Shown here one piece after another: positions 43,170 through 52,008 of a stretch of DNA of 64,000 nucleotides. A program made the position numbers and the translations under genes. Position 1 is the stretch's first letter. Each line of letters begins with the position of its first letter. Origin of the DNA: TMED26 sp002694075 (GTDB lineage Bacteria; Pseudomonadota; Alphaproteobacteria; Thalassobaculales; Thalassobaculaceae); assembly GCA_036160575.1 (NCBI GenBank), contig JAYYDT010000103.1:1-64000 (forward strand). The letters are read 5' to 3'. The notes beneath the pieces were generated by a model. The model ran no database searches, was not told the origin of the DNA, and saw only the letters and a list, made by a program, of their open reading frames with translations.

Positions 43170-44513
43170 ATGTTCGATAAAGTGCTGATCGCCAACCGCG
43201 GCGAGATCGCCCTGCGCATTCACCGCGCCTGCCGCGAGATGGGCATCCGCACGGTCGCCGTCCATTCGACCGCCGACGCCGACGCCATGCATGTGCGCCT
43301 GGCCGATGAAAGCGTCTGCATTGGCCCGCCGGCCGCCGCCGACAGCTATTTGAACATGCCGGCGATTGTCTCGGCGGCGGCGATCACCGGCGCCGACGCC
43401 ATCCATCCGGGTGTCGGCTTTTTGTCGGAAAACGCCCAATTCGCCGAAATCGTCGAGGCCCATGGCATCGCTTTCATCGGGCCGACACCCGAGCACATCG
43501 CCCGCATGGGCGACAAGATCATCGCCAAGGAAACCATGCAAAAGCTGGGTGTGCCCTGCGTCCCTGGCTCCGACGGGCCGCTACGCGACGGCGCCCACGC
43601 GGCGGCGATGGCCCGCGAGATCGGCTTGCCGGTGCTGATCAAGGCGACCGCCGGCGGCGGCGGCCGCGGCATGCAGGTGGTGCGCGCCATGGACGAGGTC
43701 GAGACCGCCTTCGCCCTGGCCCGCCGCGAGGCCAAGGCGGCCTTTGGCGACGACCGCGTGTATATGGAAAAATATCTGTCACGGCCGCGCCATATCGAGA
43801 TCCAGATCCTGGCCGATGGCCACGGCAACGTGGTGCATCTGGGCGAGCGCGATTGTTCGCTCCAGCGGCGCCATCAAAAGGTGCTGGAGGAGGCGCCGTC
43901 GCCCGGGCTCAACGCCCAGGCGCGGGCCGACATCGGCCAGCGCGCGGTGGCGGCGGTGCGCGACATGGGCTACCGCGGCGTCGGCACCCTGGAGTTCCTC
44001 TACGAGGACGATCGGTTCTATTTCATCGAAATGAACACCCGCCTGCAGGTCGAACATCCGATCACCGAGGCGATCACCGGCATCGACCTGGTGCGCCAAC
44101 AGCTACAGGTCGCGGCCGGCGCCGTCCTGCCGCTCAGCCAGGACGAGATTTCCTTCCACGGCCACGCCATCGAATGCCGCATCAACGCCGAACATCCACG
44201 CAGCTTCATGCCGACGCCCGGCAAGATCGGCGATTACCACGCGCCCGGCGGCCTTGGCGTGCGGGTGGACTCGGCGCTCTACAGCGGCTACCGGGTGCCG
44301 CCGCATTACGACAGCATGGTCGCCAAATTGATCGTCCATGGCGCCAATCGCAATGAATGCCTGCTGCGCCTGCGCCGAGCGCTTGGCGAATTCGTGATCG
44401 GCGGGATCGAGACGACCATCGCCCTGCACAGCGGCTTGATCGCCGACGACAGTTTCATCAACGGCGATTACGACATTCACTGGCTGGAAAAACATCATCT
44501 GCCCTCGCTTTAA
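43170..44513 (+). CDS. accC: Acetyl-CoA carboxylase biotin carboxylase subunit
   Basis: Carboxylates biotin on AccB with bicarbonate and ATP. It has 447 aa, the standard length. FDKVLIANRGEIALRI at the N-terminus, glycine-rich ATP loop KATAGGGGRGMQ, FIEMNTRLQVEHPITE and EHPRSFMPTPGKI are all intact. ATG at 43170. Confidence 0.97.
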   Translation: MFDKVLIANRGEIALRIHRACREMGIRTVAVHSTADADAMHVRLADESVCIGPPAAADSYLNMPAIVSAAAITGADAIHPGVGFLSENAQFAEIVEAHGIAFIGPTPEHIARMGDKIIAKETMQKLGVPCVPGSDGPLRDGAHAAAMAREIGLPVLIKATAGGGGRGMQVVRAMDEVETAFALARREAKAAFGDDRVYMEKYLSRPRHIEIQILADGHGNVVHLGERDCSLQRRHQKVLEEAPSPGLNAQARADIGQRAVAAVRDMGYRGVGTLEFLYEDDRFYFIEMNTRLQVEHPITEAITGIDLVRQQLQVAAGAVLPLSQDEISFHGHAIECRINAEHPRSFMPTPGKIGDYHAPGGLGVRVDSALYSGYRVPPHYDSMVAKLIVHGANRNECLLRLRRALGEFVIGGIETTIALHSGLIADDSFINGDYDIHWLEKHHLPSL

Positions 44514-44515
44514 CC

Positions 44516-44538
44516 GCCGTCAAGGTGAATTTGACGGC
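44516..44538 (+). terminator. Hairpin downstream of accC
   Basis: GCCGTCAA and TTGACGGC form a perfect 8-bp stem with a 7-nt loop, starting 3 bp after the accC stop. No T-run follows directly, so this is a possible rather than a clear terminator. Confidence 0.4.
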
Positions 44539-44577
44539 CAAATCTCGGGCGATTCGTTATTTTCCGCCCGGCCGCTT

Positions 44578-44606
44578 CTTGACATAGCTCCCTGAACTGC
44601 CCACAT
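44578..44606 (+). promoter_or_regulatory. Heat-shock (RpoH-like) promoter of groESL
   Basis: CTTGACA (44578-44584) and CCCACAT (44600-44606) are spaced by 15 bp, which fits an alphaproteobacterial sigma-32 promoter. TTGACA could also serve as a housekeeping -35. The CIRCE operator begins 4 bp downstream. Confidence 0.6.
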
Positions 44607-44609
44607 AGC

Positions 44610-44634
44610 TGGCACTCGCCGGGGATGAGTGCCA
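44610..44634 (+). promoter_or_regulatory. CIRCE operator (HrcA site)
   Basis: TGGCACTC and GAGTGCCA are perfect inverted arms around exactly 9 bp. The classical CIRCE is TTAGCACTC-N9-GAGTGCTAA, so the core GCACTC-N9-GAGTGC is retained and the outer bases are changed symmetrically. It lies 73 bp before groES. HrcA repression is expected; hrcA itself is not in the window. Confidence 0.85.
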
Positions 44635-44706
44635 ATCCCGCCCGGGGATCGGGGCTCGCTTCGGCGTCATGTTGCAAAAAGACCGTCTTTATATGGAGGG
44701 AATCGA

Positions 44707-44991
44707 ATGAAGTTTAGGCCGCTTCATGACCGTGTCGTTGTGCGCCGCTTGGACAGCGATGAAAAAACCGCCGGAGGCATCATCATTCCGGACAGCGCCA
44801 AGGAAAAACCGATGGAAGGCAAAGTTGTCGCCGTCGGCCCCGGCGCCCGCAATGAAAAGGGCGATCTCATCGCGCTTGATGTCAAAGCCGGTGACACTGT
44901 GTTGTTCGGCAAATGGTCGGGGACCGAAGTCAAGATCGACGGTGAAGACCTGTTGATCATGAAGGAATCCGACATCATGGGCATCGTCTAA
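44707..44991 (+). CDS. groES: Co-chaperonin GroES
   Basis: Seven-membered lid of the GroEL folding chamber. ATG at 44707 behind TGGAGGGAA gives 94 aa; the frame is open further up to the CIRCE but those codons are leader. KFRPLHDRVVVRR, the mobile loop KTAGGIIIPDSAKEKP, and GTEVKIDGEDLLIMKESDI are conserved. Confidence 0.97.
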   Translation: MKFRPLHDRVVVRRLDSDEKTAGGIIIPDSAKEKPMEGKVVAVGPGARNEKGDLIALDVKAGDTVLFGKWSGTEVKIDGEDLLIMKESDIMGIV

Positions 44992-45044
44992 GACGCCCCG
45001 CCGCACCGATCATCGTTTCATCCTAGCAAGGGAAATCCAGTAAA

Positions 45045-46697
45045 ATGGCTGCGAAAGACGTTAAATTCAGCACCGAGGCGCGGGACAAGATGCTGCAAGG
45101 CATCGACATCTTGGCCGACGCCGTGAAGGTCACCCTCGGCCCCAAGGGCCGTAATGTCGTGCTCGACAAATCCTTTGGCGCGCCGCGCATCTCGAAAGAC
45201 GGCGTGACCGTCGCCAAGGAAGTCGAACTGTCCGACAAGTTCGAAAACATGGGCGCCCAGATGGTCCGCGAAGTGGCCTCCAAGTCCAATGACAACGCCG
45301 GTGACGGCACCACCACCGCGACCGTGTTGGCCCAGGCCATCGTGCGCGAGGGCTCGAAAGCCGTCGCCGCCGGCATGAACCCGATGGACCTCAAGCGCGG
45401 CATCGACATCGCCGTCGAACACATCGTCGGCGCGCTGGGCAAGTCGTCGAAAAAAATCTCGACCTCGGCCGAAGTCGCCCAGGTCGGCACCATCTCCGCC
45501 AATGGCGAGGGTGAGATCGGCGAAATGATCGCCCAGGCGATGGAAAAAGTCGGCAACGAGGGTGTCATCACCGTCGAGGAGGCCAAAAGCCTGGCCACCG
45601 AATTGGATGTCGTCGAAGGCATGCAATTCGACCGCGGCTATCTCTCGCCGTATTTCATCACCAACGCCGACAAAATGATCGCCGAGTTGGACAACCCGTA
45701 CATTCTGTTGCACGAGAAAAAACTGTCCAACCTGCAAGCCATGTTGCCGATCCTGGAATCGGTGGTGCAGTCCAGCCGTCCGCTGCTGATCATCGCCGAG
45801 GACGTCGAGGGCGAGGCGCTCGCCACCCTGGTCGTCAACAAGCTGCGTGGCGGCCTGAAGATCGCCGCCGTCAAGGCGCCGGGCTTCGGTGATCGCCGCA
45901 AGGCCATGCTCGAGGACATCGCCATCCTGACCGGTGGCACCGTCGTCTCCGAGGATCTCGGCATCCAGTTGGAGAACGTCACCCTCGACATGCTGGGGTC
46001 GTGCAAGCGAGTCAACATCACCAAGGACGAGACCACCATCGTCGACGGCGTCGGCAAAAAAGGCGACATCAAAGCGCGCTGCGGGCAAATTCGCGCCCAG
46101 ATCGAGGAAACCACCTCCGATTACGACCGCGAAAAACTGCAAGAGCGTTTGGCCAAACTCGCCGGCGGGGTCGCCGTCATCCGTGTCGGCGGCGCCACCG
46201 AGGTGGAAGTCAAGGAGCGTAAGGACCGCGTCGACGACGCCATGCACGCCACCCGCGCGGCGGTCGAGGAAGGCATCGTGCCGGGCGGCGGCGTCGCCTT
46301 GATCTACGCCGCTCGCGGCCTGGACAAGCTGACCACCGCCAACAACGACCAGCAGGTCGGCATCGACATCGTCCGCCGGGCGATTTCCGCGCCGGCCCGT
46401 CAGATCGCCAACAACGCCGGCGAAGACGGCTCGGTGGTGGTCGGCAAGCTGCTCGAGTCGAAAGACAAGGTGTGGGGCTTCGACGCCCAGAACGGCAAAT
46501 ACACCGACATGGTCAAAGCCGGCATCATCGACCCGGCCAAGGTTGTCCGCACGGCGCTGCAAAACGCCGGTTCGGTGGCCGGTCTGTTGATCACCACCGA
46601 GGCGATGGTCGCCGACAAGCCGGAGCCGAAGGGCGCCGGCGGCGGCATGCCCGGCGGCGGCATGCCCGACATGGGCGGCATGGGCGGCATGATGTAA
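45045..46697 (+). CDS. groEL: Chaperonin GroEL
   Basis: ATP-driven protein-folding chamber, 550 aa. AAKDVKFSTEARDKMLQGI at the N-terminus, DGTTTATVLAQAI as nucleotide site, and a C-terminal GGM-rich tail (GGGMPGGGMPDMGGMGGMM). It lies 53 bp after groES and shares its heat-shock promoter and CIRCE. A perfect terminator follows. Confidence 0.98.
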   Translation: MAAKDVKFSTEARDKMLQGIDILADAVKVTLGPKGRNVVLDKSFGAPRISKDGVTVAKEVELSDKFENMGAQMVREVASKSNDNAGDGTTTATVLAQAIVREGSKAVAAGMNPMDLKRGIDIAVEHIVGALGKSSKKISTSAEVAQVGTISANGEGEIGEMIAQAMEKVGNEGVITVEEAKSLATELDVVEGMQFDRGYLSPYFITNADKMIAELDNPYILLHEKKLSNLQAMLPILESVVQSSRPLLIIAEDVEGEALATLVVNKLRGGLKIAAVKAPGFGDRRKAMLEDIAILTGGTVVSEDLGIQLENVTLDMLGSCKRVNITKDETTIVDGVGKKGDIKARCGQIRAQIEETTSDYDREKLQERLAKLAGGVAVIRVGGATEVEVKERKDRVDDAMHATRAAVEEGIVPGGGVALIYAARGLDKLTTANNDQQVGIDIVRRAISAPARQIANNAGEDGSVVVGKLLESKDKVWGFDAQNGKYTDMVKAGIIDPAKVVRTALQNAGSVAGLLITTEAMVADKPEPKGAGGGMPGGGMPDMGGMGGMM

Positions 46698-46720
46698 GCC
46701 AGCCCCCCAAGAAGACAGCG

Positions 46721-46750
46721 AAAGGCCCGGTGCGAACCGGGCCTTTTTTA
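46721..46750 (+). terminator. Rho-independent terminator of groESL
   Basis: An 11-bp perfect stem (AAAGGCCCGGT with ACCGGGCCTTT) around a GCGA tetraloop runs into a T-rich tract at 46744-46750. It begins 23 bp after the groEL stop and overlaps the 3' end of the convergent HAD gene. Confidence 0.9.
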
Positions 46751-47407
46751 TTTACCGATTCTTTTACAGCCGAAGGCCATCAACCCGCGGCCGCGAAGGT
46801 CGGCGATGAGGGCCGGGCCGCCGGCGAAATGGTGGGTTTGAAAACCGAGGGCGCGGGCGGCGGCGATATTGCGGGCGCTGTCGTCGATGAACAGGGTGGC
46901 TGGCGGGTGCAGATCGAAACGGGCGGCGGCGCGCCGGAAAATCGCCGGATCGGGCTTGATCAGCCCTTCTTTCCCGGACACCAGGACAGCGTCGAAGCGG
47001 CGCAGCACGTCGAAACGAGCGCGCGTCGCGGCGAAGGTTTCGCGGCTGAAATTGGTCAGGCCGTAAACCGGCAAGCCGCGGTCCTTGAAATGGTCGAAGA
47101 CTTCCCGCGATTCGGCGATGGCGCCGGGGATCATTTCCTGAAAACGGTCATAAAAGGCGGCGATTTCACCCGCGTAATTGGGCCATCGCGCGGTCAGTGA
47201 CGCGGTCGCCGCCGCCAGGGTGCGGCCGCGGTCCTGTTCCTCGTTCCAGGCCTGGCTGCAAACCTCGGTCAAAAACCACTCGATCCGCGCGCGGTCGGGG
47301 GTGCCGTCGGGACAAATGAAGATCTTGCGGTAAAGGTGGCGCGGGTCCCATTCAATCAGGACATTGCCGACATCGAAAAGCACGGCGGTGAGGCCGCCGG
47401 CGTTCAT
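46748..47407 (-). CDS. HAD family phosphatase-like hydrolase
   Basis: A 219-aa HAD-superfamily protein, YihX-like. Motif I is FDVGNVLIEWD with the nucleophile Asp, motif II TNFS, motif III lysine in KEGLIKPDP, motif IV FIDDSARN. YihX-type enzymes act on sugar phosphates. The second Asp of classical motif I (DxD) is replaced by Gly-Asn as is normal for this subgroup. ATG at 47407 overlaps the upstream stop by one base. Confidence 0.9.
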   Translation of the reverse strand: MNAGGLTAVLFDVGNVLIEWDPRHLYRKIFICPDGTPDRARIEWFLTEVCSQAWNEEQDRGRTLAAATASLTARWPNYAGEIAAFYDRFQEMIPGAIAESREVFDHFKDRGLPVYGLTNFSRETFAATRARFDVLRRFDAVLVSGKEGLIKPDPAIFRRAAARFDLHPPATLFIDDSARNIAAARALGFQTHHFAGGPALIADLRGRGLMAFGCKRIGK

Positions 47408-47838
47408 CAGCGTGCGCCGTTCTCGGGCCGCGGGCGGGCGAAACGGGCGGCCGCGCCGCGCTCGATGGCGGCGGCGGTCAGGCGGTCGACGTCCAGGCTG
47501 TGGCGCATCATTTCGAGCAACCGCAGTTCTTCCTGGGTGGCCACGCCGTCGACCGCGACCACGTCGCAGGCGAGCGCGTACGCGGTCGGGTAAAGGCGCG
47601 CCGGCATGGCGCCCTTGATCAGAGCGATGGCCGTCTCGATGCCATCCTCCTCGCTTAGCAGTTCGATGCAGGAGGCGGCGATGGGGCCGAAATTGGCGCG
47701 CTGGAAATCGGCGAAAATCGGCAACACCAACATGGTCTCATCGATCGTCATCAGTTCCGATTCGCGCACCTCGCCATCGGCGGCGGCGGCCAAAACCATG
47801 GCGTAGATCAAGCCGGAATGGTGGTTGTCCAGGGGCAT
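47407..47838 (-). CDS. TerB-like protein
   Basis: A 143-aa all-helical protein resembling the TerB/tellurite-resistance fold: GLIYAMVLAAAADGEVRESE and ALACDVVAVDGVATQEELRL form the two helix pairs with the D-G-x-x-x-x-E pattern. The function of stand-alone TerB domains is poorly known. It is co-transcribed with the HAD gene. ATG at 47838. Confidence 0.75.
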   Translation of the reverse strand: MPLDNHHSGLIYAMVLAAAADGEVRESELMTIDETMLVLPIFADFQRANFGPIAASCIELLSEEDGIETAIALIKGAMPARLYPTAYALACDVVAVDGVATQEELRLLEMMRHSLDVDRLTAAAIERGAAARFARPRPENGAR

Positions 47839-47936
47839 CTGCGGCGCTTTCCCGGTCGGCGGGGCATCTCCCCGTCACGTCGGAGGCAAAATAGCCGGGA
47901 ATGGCCTTGCTGTCACGGGCCGGTTAAGGTCCGGCC

Positions 47937-48890
47937 ATGGAACCTGTTCTAACCGTCGCCTTGCCGGTTTTCGCGATCATCGCCGCCGGCTATCTGAGCG
48001 GCCGCGGCGGCCTGTTTGGCCCGGCGGCGAGCCAGGTGCTCAACGATTTCGTCTATTACATCACCTTTCCGGCGATGATCTTTCTGTCGATGGCCGAGGC
48101 GCCGGTGGCCGAAAGCTTGAACCCGCGCCTGCTGGCGGCGTTTTTCGGCGGAGTCAGCGGGGTCGCCGCCGTGGTCTGGATCCTGGCCGCCGTGCGCGCG
48201 CTCGGCGGCTGGCCGGTGCGCCCGGCGGAAGAGGTGGTGCGCGCCCTTAACGCGATGTTCGCCAACACCGGCTATCTCGGCGTGCCCCTGGTGGCCATCG
48301 CCTACGGCGCCGAGGGGTTGCGCCCGGCGTTGGTGCTGGCGGTCTACAACGCCGCCCTGTTGACCGCGCTGGGCATTTTCCTGATCGAACTGGACCGCCG
48401 GCGCCATGGCGGCTGGCGCGCCATGGTCGGCGATGTCGCCGCCAGCCTGTGGCGCAACCCCTTGCTATTGGCCGCCTTGGCCGGTCTGGCCTGGTCGGCG
48501 AGCGGGCTGGCCCTGCCGGCGGCGATGGTCAATTTGGCCGAACTGCTCGGTGCGGCGGCGCCGCCGGCGGCGCTGTTCGCCATCGGCTTGTTCATGGTCG
48601 GCAAATCGCTGACCCACGGCTGGCCGGAAACCTTGTGGCTCAGTGCGTTGAAGCTGCTGTTGCAGCCGGCGATCACGGCGGCCCTGGCCTTTGGCCCGTT
48701 GGCGCTCGACCCGTTGACGGCGTCGGTGGCGGTGTTGTGCGCGGCCTTGCCGACCGGCTCGCTGGTGTTTGTGATCGCCGCCCGTTACGACATCCTGGTG
48801 GCGCGCGCGACCGCGATCATCGTGGTCTCGACCTTGCTGTCGGTGATCACCTTGTCGGCGCTGTTGTCGGCCCTGGCGCCGGCGGGCTAG
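47937..48890 (+). CDS. AEC family transporter
   Basis: Integral membrane protein of 317 aa with about ten helices, auxin efflux carrier family. PVFAIIAAGYLSGRGGLF at the N-terminus and NTGYLGVPLVAIAYG are typical, as is the C-terminal half with LPTGSLVFVIAARYDI. Substrates in bacteria are often small organic acids. ATG at 47937 behind AAGG. Confidence 0.9.
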   Translation: MEPVLTVALPVFAIIAAGYLSGRGGLFGPAASQVLNDFVYYITFPAMIFLSMAEAPVAESLNPRLLAAFFGGVSGVAAVVWILAAVRALGGWPVRPAEEVVRALNAMFANTGYLGVPLVAIAYGAEGLRPALVLAVYNAALLTALGIFLIELDRRRHGGWRAMVGDVAASLWRNPLLLAALAGLAWSASGLALPAAMVNLAELLGAAAPPAALFAIGLFMVGKSLTHGWPETLWLSALKLLLQPAITAALAFGPLALDPLTASVAVLCAALPTGSLVFVIAARYDILVARATAIIVVSTLLSVITLSALLSALAPAG

Positions 48891-48923
48891 ACTACGGCAA
48901 ACATTTTAAAGGATTTATGCCCG

Positions 48924-50312
48924 ATGACTTCGCTTCCCGCCGATCCCCTGGACCAGGGCGGTATCGCCGCCTTCGCGCTCGCCCTGCGCCGTGGCGAGAC
49001 CACCGCCGAAGCGACGACGCGCACCTATCTGGCGCGCATCGACGCCCTCAACCCACGCCTGCAAGCCTATCAACATGTCGACGCCGAACGGGCCATCGCG
49101 GCGGCGCGGGCGATCGACGGTCTGTTGGCTAGCGGCACCGATCTTGGCCCCTTGATGGGCGTGCCGGTCGGGATCAAAGACATTATCGCCGTCGACGGCA
49201 TGCCGACCACCAACGGCTCGCTTCTGGACACCGCGCATATCACCGGGCCGGAAGGGGCGATGGTGCAACGCTTGAAAAGCGCCGGGGCGGTGATCTTGGG
49301 CAAAACCAAAACCGTCGAGTACGCTTTTGGCGCGACCGGCGTGAACAGTGTCCGCGGCACCCCCTGCAACCCTTGGGACAGCGCCGTGCACCGTACGCCC
49401 GGCGGCTCGTCCAGCGGCTCCGGCGTGGCCACCGCGGCCGGTCTGGCGGCCTTCACCATCGGCACCGACACCGGCGGGTCGGTGCGCATCCCGGCCACCC
49501 TCAACGGCATTTTCGGCCATAAGACGACGGTCGGCATGTGGCCGACAGACGGTGTGTTCCCGTTGTCGCCGACGCTTGATTCGATTGGTCCCTTGTGTCG
49601 CACGGCGGCCGACGCGGCGATCGTGCACAGCGTCATGAACGAGGTTGAAATTCCTCTGCCGGGGCGTCTGAAGGGGCTGCGTTTGGGCCGCCCGACCGCC
49701 CATTTCTATGACAATTTGGACGATCAGGTGGCGGCCTGCATGGCCGCCGCCGAAGCCGCCTTGGTCGACGCCGGGGTGGAGTTGGTCGATGTCGACCTGC
49801 CCGGTATCGAGGAGCGGGTGTGGCTGTTCCGCAGCATCGTGCCGGCCGAGATGATCGCCAGCCTCGGGCGCGACCTGTTCGAGGCCGAGCAGGATCGCAT
49901 GGACCCGGTCAGCGCGGCGCGCGCGGCGGTCGGCCTGACCGTCGATGCGGTCACCCATGTCGCCGCCCAGCGCCGGCTGGAGACCTTGATGTGGGAAGCG
50001 GCCGAGGCGTTCGGCGATTTGGATGGCTGGATTTCGCCGACCTGCCCGTGCCTGCCGATGCCGATCAGCGAGGTCACCGACGCCGCGCATTTGAAACAGG
50101 CGATGCTGCCGTCGCAAAATACCCAGGCCGCGAATCTTTACGGAATCTGCGCGATCAGCACGCCAATCCACCATTTCGGCGCCAACCTGCCGGTTGGCCT
50201 GCAGGTGATGTGTCCGGCCGGTTATGACAGCGAGGCGTTGGCCATCGGCATGGCCATGGAGACGACCTTCGGCCCGGCGCCGAAGCCGGATCTCGACGCC
50301 TTCCTAGGCTAA
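48924..50312 (+). CDS. Amidase family protein
   Basis: A 462-aa amidase-signature enzyme. The Ser-Ser-Lys triad is visible: K127 in GKTKTVEYAFG, and the Ser cluster S162-S164 in GGSSSGSGVATAAGL, with DTGGSVRIPA after it. It hydrolyses an amide of unknown identity. The C-terminal YGICAISTPIHHFGANLPVG is not that of GatA, and no gatB or gatC is adjacent, so a tRNA amidotransferase role is unlikely. ATG at 48924 behind AAAGGA. Confidence 0.88.
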   Translation: MTSLPADPLDQGGIAAFALALRRGETTAEATTRTYLARIDALNPRLQAYQHVDAERAIAAARAIDGLLASGTDLGPLMGVPVGIKDIIAVDGMPTTNGSLLDTAHITGPEGAMVQRLKSAGAVILGKTKTVEYAFGATGVNSVRGTPCNPWDSAVHRTPGGSSSGSGVATAAGLAAFTIGTDTGGSVRIPATLNGIFGHKTTVGMWPTDGVFPLSPTLDSIGPLCRTAADAAIVHSVMNEVEIPLPGRLKGLRLGRPTAHFYDNLDDQVAACMAAAEAALVDAGVELVDVDLPGIEERVWLFRSIVPAEMIASLGRDLFEAEQDRMDPVSAARAAVGLTVDAVTHVAAQRRLETLMWEAAEAFGDLDGWISPTCPCLPMPISEVTDAAHLKQAMLPSQNTQAANLYGICAISTPIHHFGANLPVGLQVMCPAGYDSEALAIGMAMETTFGPAPKPDLDAFLG

Positions 50313-50330
50313 AACGCGCGACGGCGGCGC

Positions 50331-51764
50331 TCAGACCTGAGTGCCGCCGACCGTCAGTCCGTCGATGCGCAAAGTCGGTTGGCCGACGCCGACCGGCACG
50401 CCTTGGCCATCTTTGCCGCAGGTGCCGATGCCGTCGTCGAGGGCCAGGTCGTTGCCGATCATCGAAATGCGCTTCATCACGTCGGGGCCGTTGCCGATTA
50501 GCGTCGCGCCCTTGACCGCCGGGCCGATTTTGCCGTCCTCGATTAAATAGGCCTCGCTCGCCGAAAAGACGAATTTGCCGGATACGATATCGACTTGACC
50601 GCCGCCAAAATTCACGGCGTAGAGGCCGTTTTTGACCGATTTCAAGATTTCCTCGGGGTCGTGTGCGCCGGCCGCCATGAAGGTGTTGGTCATGCGCGGC
50701 ATGGGATGGTGGCGATGGCTTTGCCGGCGGCCGTTGCCGGTCGCCGGCACGCCCATCAGGCGGGCGTTTTGGCGGTCCTGCATATAGCCGACCAGGATCC
50801 CGTCCTCGATCAGCACATTGCGTTGGCTGGCCGTGCCTTCGTCATCGATGGTCAGCGACCCGCGCCGGTCGGGCAGGGTGCCGTCGTCGATCACGGTGAC
50901 GCCTTTGGCCGCCACCCGCTCGCCGACCAGGCCGGAGAAGGTCGAGGTTTCCTTGCGGTTGAAATCCCCCTCCAGGCCATGGCCGACCGCCTCGTGCAGC
51001 ATTACGCCGGGCCACCCCGGGCCGAGCACGACATCCATCTCGCCAGCTGGCGCGGCCACCGAGTCCAGATTGGTCAGGGCGATTCGCAGCGCCTCGTCGA
51101 CATGGCCGCGCCAGGTCGTCGGATCCAGATAGTGATCGTAGAGCACCCGGCCGCCGGCCCCGTAGCCGCCGGTTTCCATGCGGTCGCCATCGCCGACCAC
51201 GACACTGATGTTAAGCCGTACCAGCGGGCGAATGTCCGCTGTCCGCGCGCCGTCACCGCGCAGGATTTGCACCGCTTGCCAGGTGCCGGCGAGCGACGCG
51301 CTGACCTGTTTGACGCGCGGATCCAGGCCGCGCGCATAGCTGTCGATATCCTGTAAAATCTTAACTTTCGCCGCGAAATCAACGGCTTCGAGGGGGTTGT
51401 CCTCAATATAGAGGGCGCGGTTGGTCGCCGCCGGCGCGGCCGCGAGGCTGCCGCTGTGGCCATCGGTGACGGCGGTCACCGTTTTGGCGGCGCGGCGGAT
51501 GGCGTCCAAAGACAGGTCCGAGGCGAAGGCGAAACCGCGCGCTTCGCCGGCGATGGCCCGCAAACCGAAGCCTTGGCTGGTGTCGAAGGCGGCGGTTTTG
51601 AGCCGGCCGTCGTCAAAGGCCAGGCTTTCGGACTGGCGATATTCCAAAAACAACTCGCCGTCATCGGCACCATTAAGGCTTTCGGCGACCAGCCGCTCGG
51701 TCTGATCAAGATCGAGATCGGCGCGGTTAAAGAAGATGTCGTCGGTACGGGCGAGATCGGCCAT
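50331..51764 (-). CDS. tldD: Metalloprotease TldD
   Basis: Zinc protease subunit that works with TldE/PmbA to trim peptides such as microcin precursors and CcdA. It has 477 aa. The metal motif is HEAVGHGLEGDFNRK (HExxxH), with DDEGTASQRN and NTFMAAGAHDPEEI further on. The partner tldE is not in the window. It ends 18 bp from the convergent amidase and diverges from coxB. ATG at 51764. Confidence 0.94.
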   Translation of the reverse strand: MADLARTDDIFFNRADLDLDQTERLVAESLNGADDGELFLEYRQSESLAFDDGRLKTAAFDTSQGFGLRAIAGEARGFAFASDLSLDAIRRAAKTVTAVTDGHSGSLAAAPAATNRALYIEDNPLEAVDFAAKVKILQDIDSYARGLDPRVKQVSASLAGTWQAVQILRGDGARTADIRPLVRLNISVVVGDGDRMETGGYGAGGRVLYDHYLDPTTWRGHVDEALRIALTNLDSVAAPAGEMDVVLGPGWPGVMLHEAVGHGLEGDFNRKETSTFSGLVGERVAAKGVTVIDDGTLPDRRGSLTIDDEGTASQRNVLIEDGILVGYMQDRQNARLMGVPATGNGRRQSHRHHPMPRMTNTFMAAGAHDPEEILKSVKNGLYAVNFGGGQVDIVSGKFVFSASEAYLIEDGKIGPAVKGATLIGNGPDVMKRISMIGNDLALDDGIGTCGKDGQGVPVGVGQPTLRIDGLTVGGTQV

Positions 51765-52008
51765 GATTTAACCTTTCAGACGCGCCAGCGCGCGGGGGTG
51801 AACCGGTTTCACCGACATAGCTCGCGGCCCGGGGGTTGTCGATAGTTGGAAACACATAATCGTTAGTTATTAGCGGCGTAGACTGCGTCGATTTGAACCC
51901 CTTCGAGCGGGCTCCGGCGATTGCCTTCCCCCCTGAAACATGGCAATGATTTGCCATCAAGGGCGAGGCCTGCGCGCCTTGGCCACGGGGGACAAGAGAG
52001 ATAAAAAC
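51765..52008. promoter_or_regulatory. Divergent control region, tldD and cox operon
   Basis: This 244-bp gap holds two inverted repeats: GGTGAA-N5-TTCACC (51798-51814, approximate) near tldD and a perfect ATGGCAA-TGAT-TTGCCAT (51940-51957) about 52 bp before coxB. An A/T-rich patch at 51845-51875 may contain the cox promoter, but no pair of boxes fits well. Confidence 0.4.

Noticed and set aside
45018..46562. Open frame of 514 codons opposite groEL
   Set aside because: It is fully antisense to groEL. Strong G/C preference at third codon positions removes stops on the other strand. Composition is rich in Asp, Gly, His and Val with no family motif.
48915..50174. Open frame of 419 codons opposite the amidase
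   Set aside because: Same shadow effect; Arg/Gly/His-rich translation without motifs, while the amidase strand has a complete catalytic triad.
48924..50312. GatA subunit of the tRNA amidotransferase
   Set aside because: No gatB or gatC nearby, and the C-terminal region does not read like GatA; only the general amidase signature fits.
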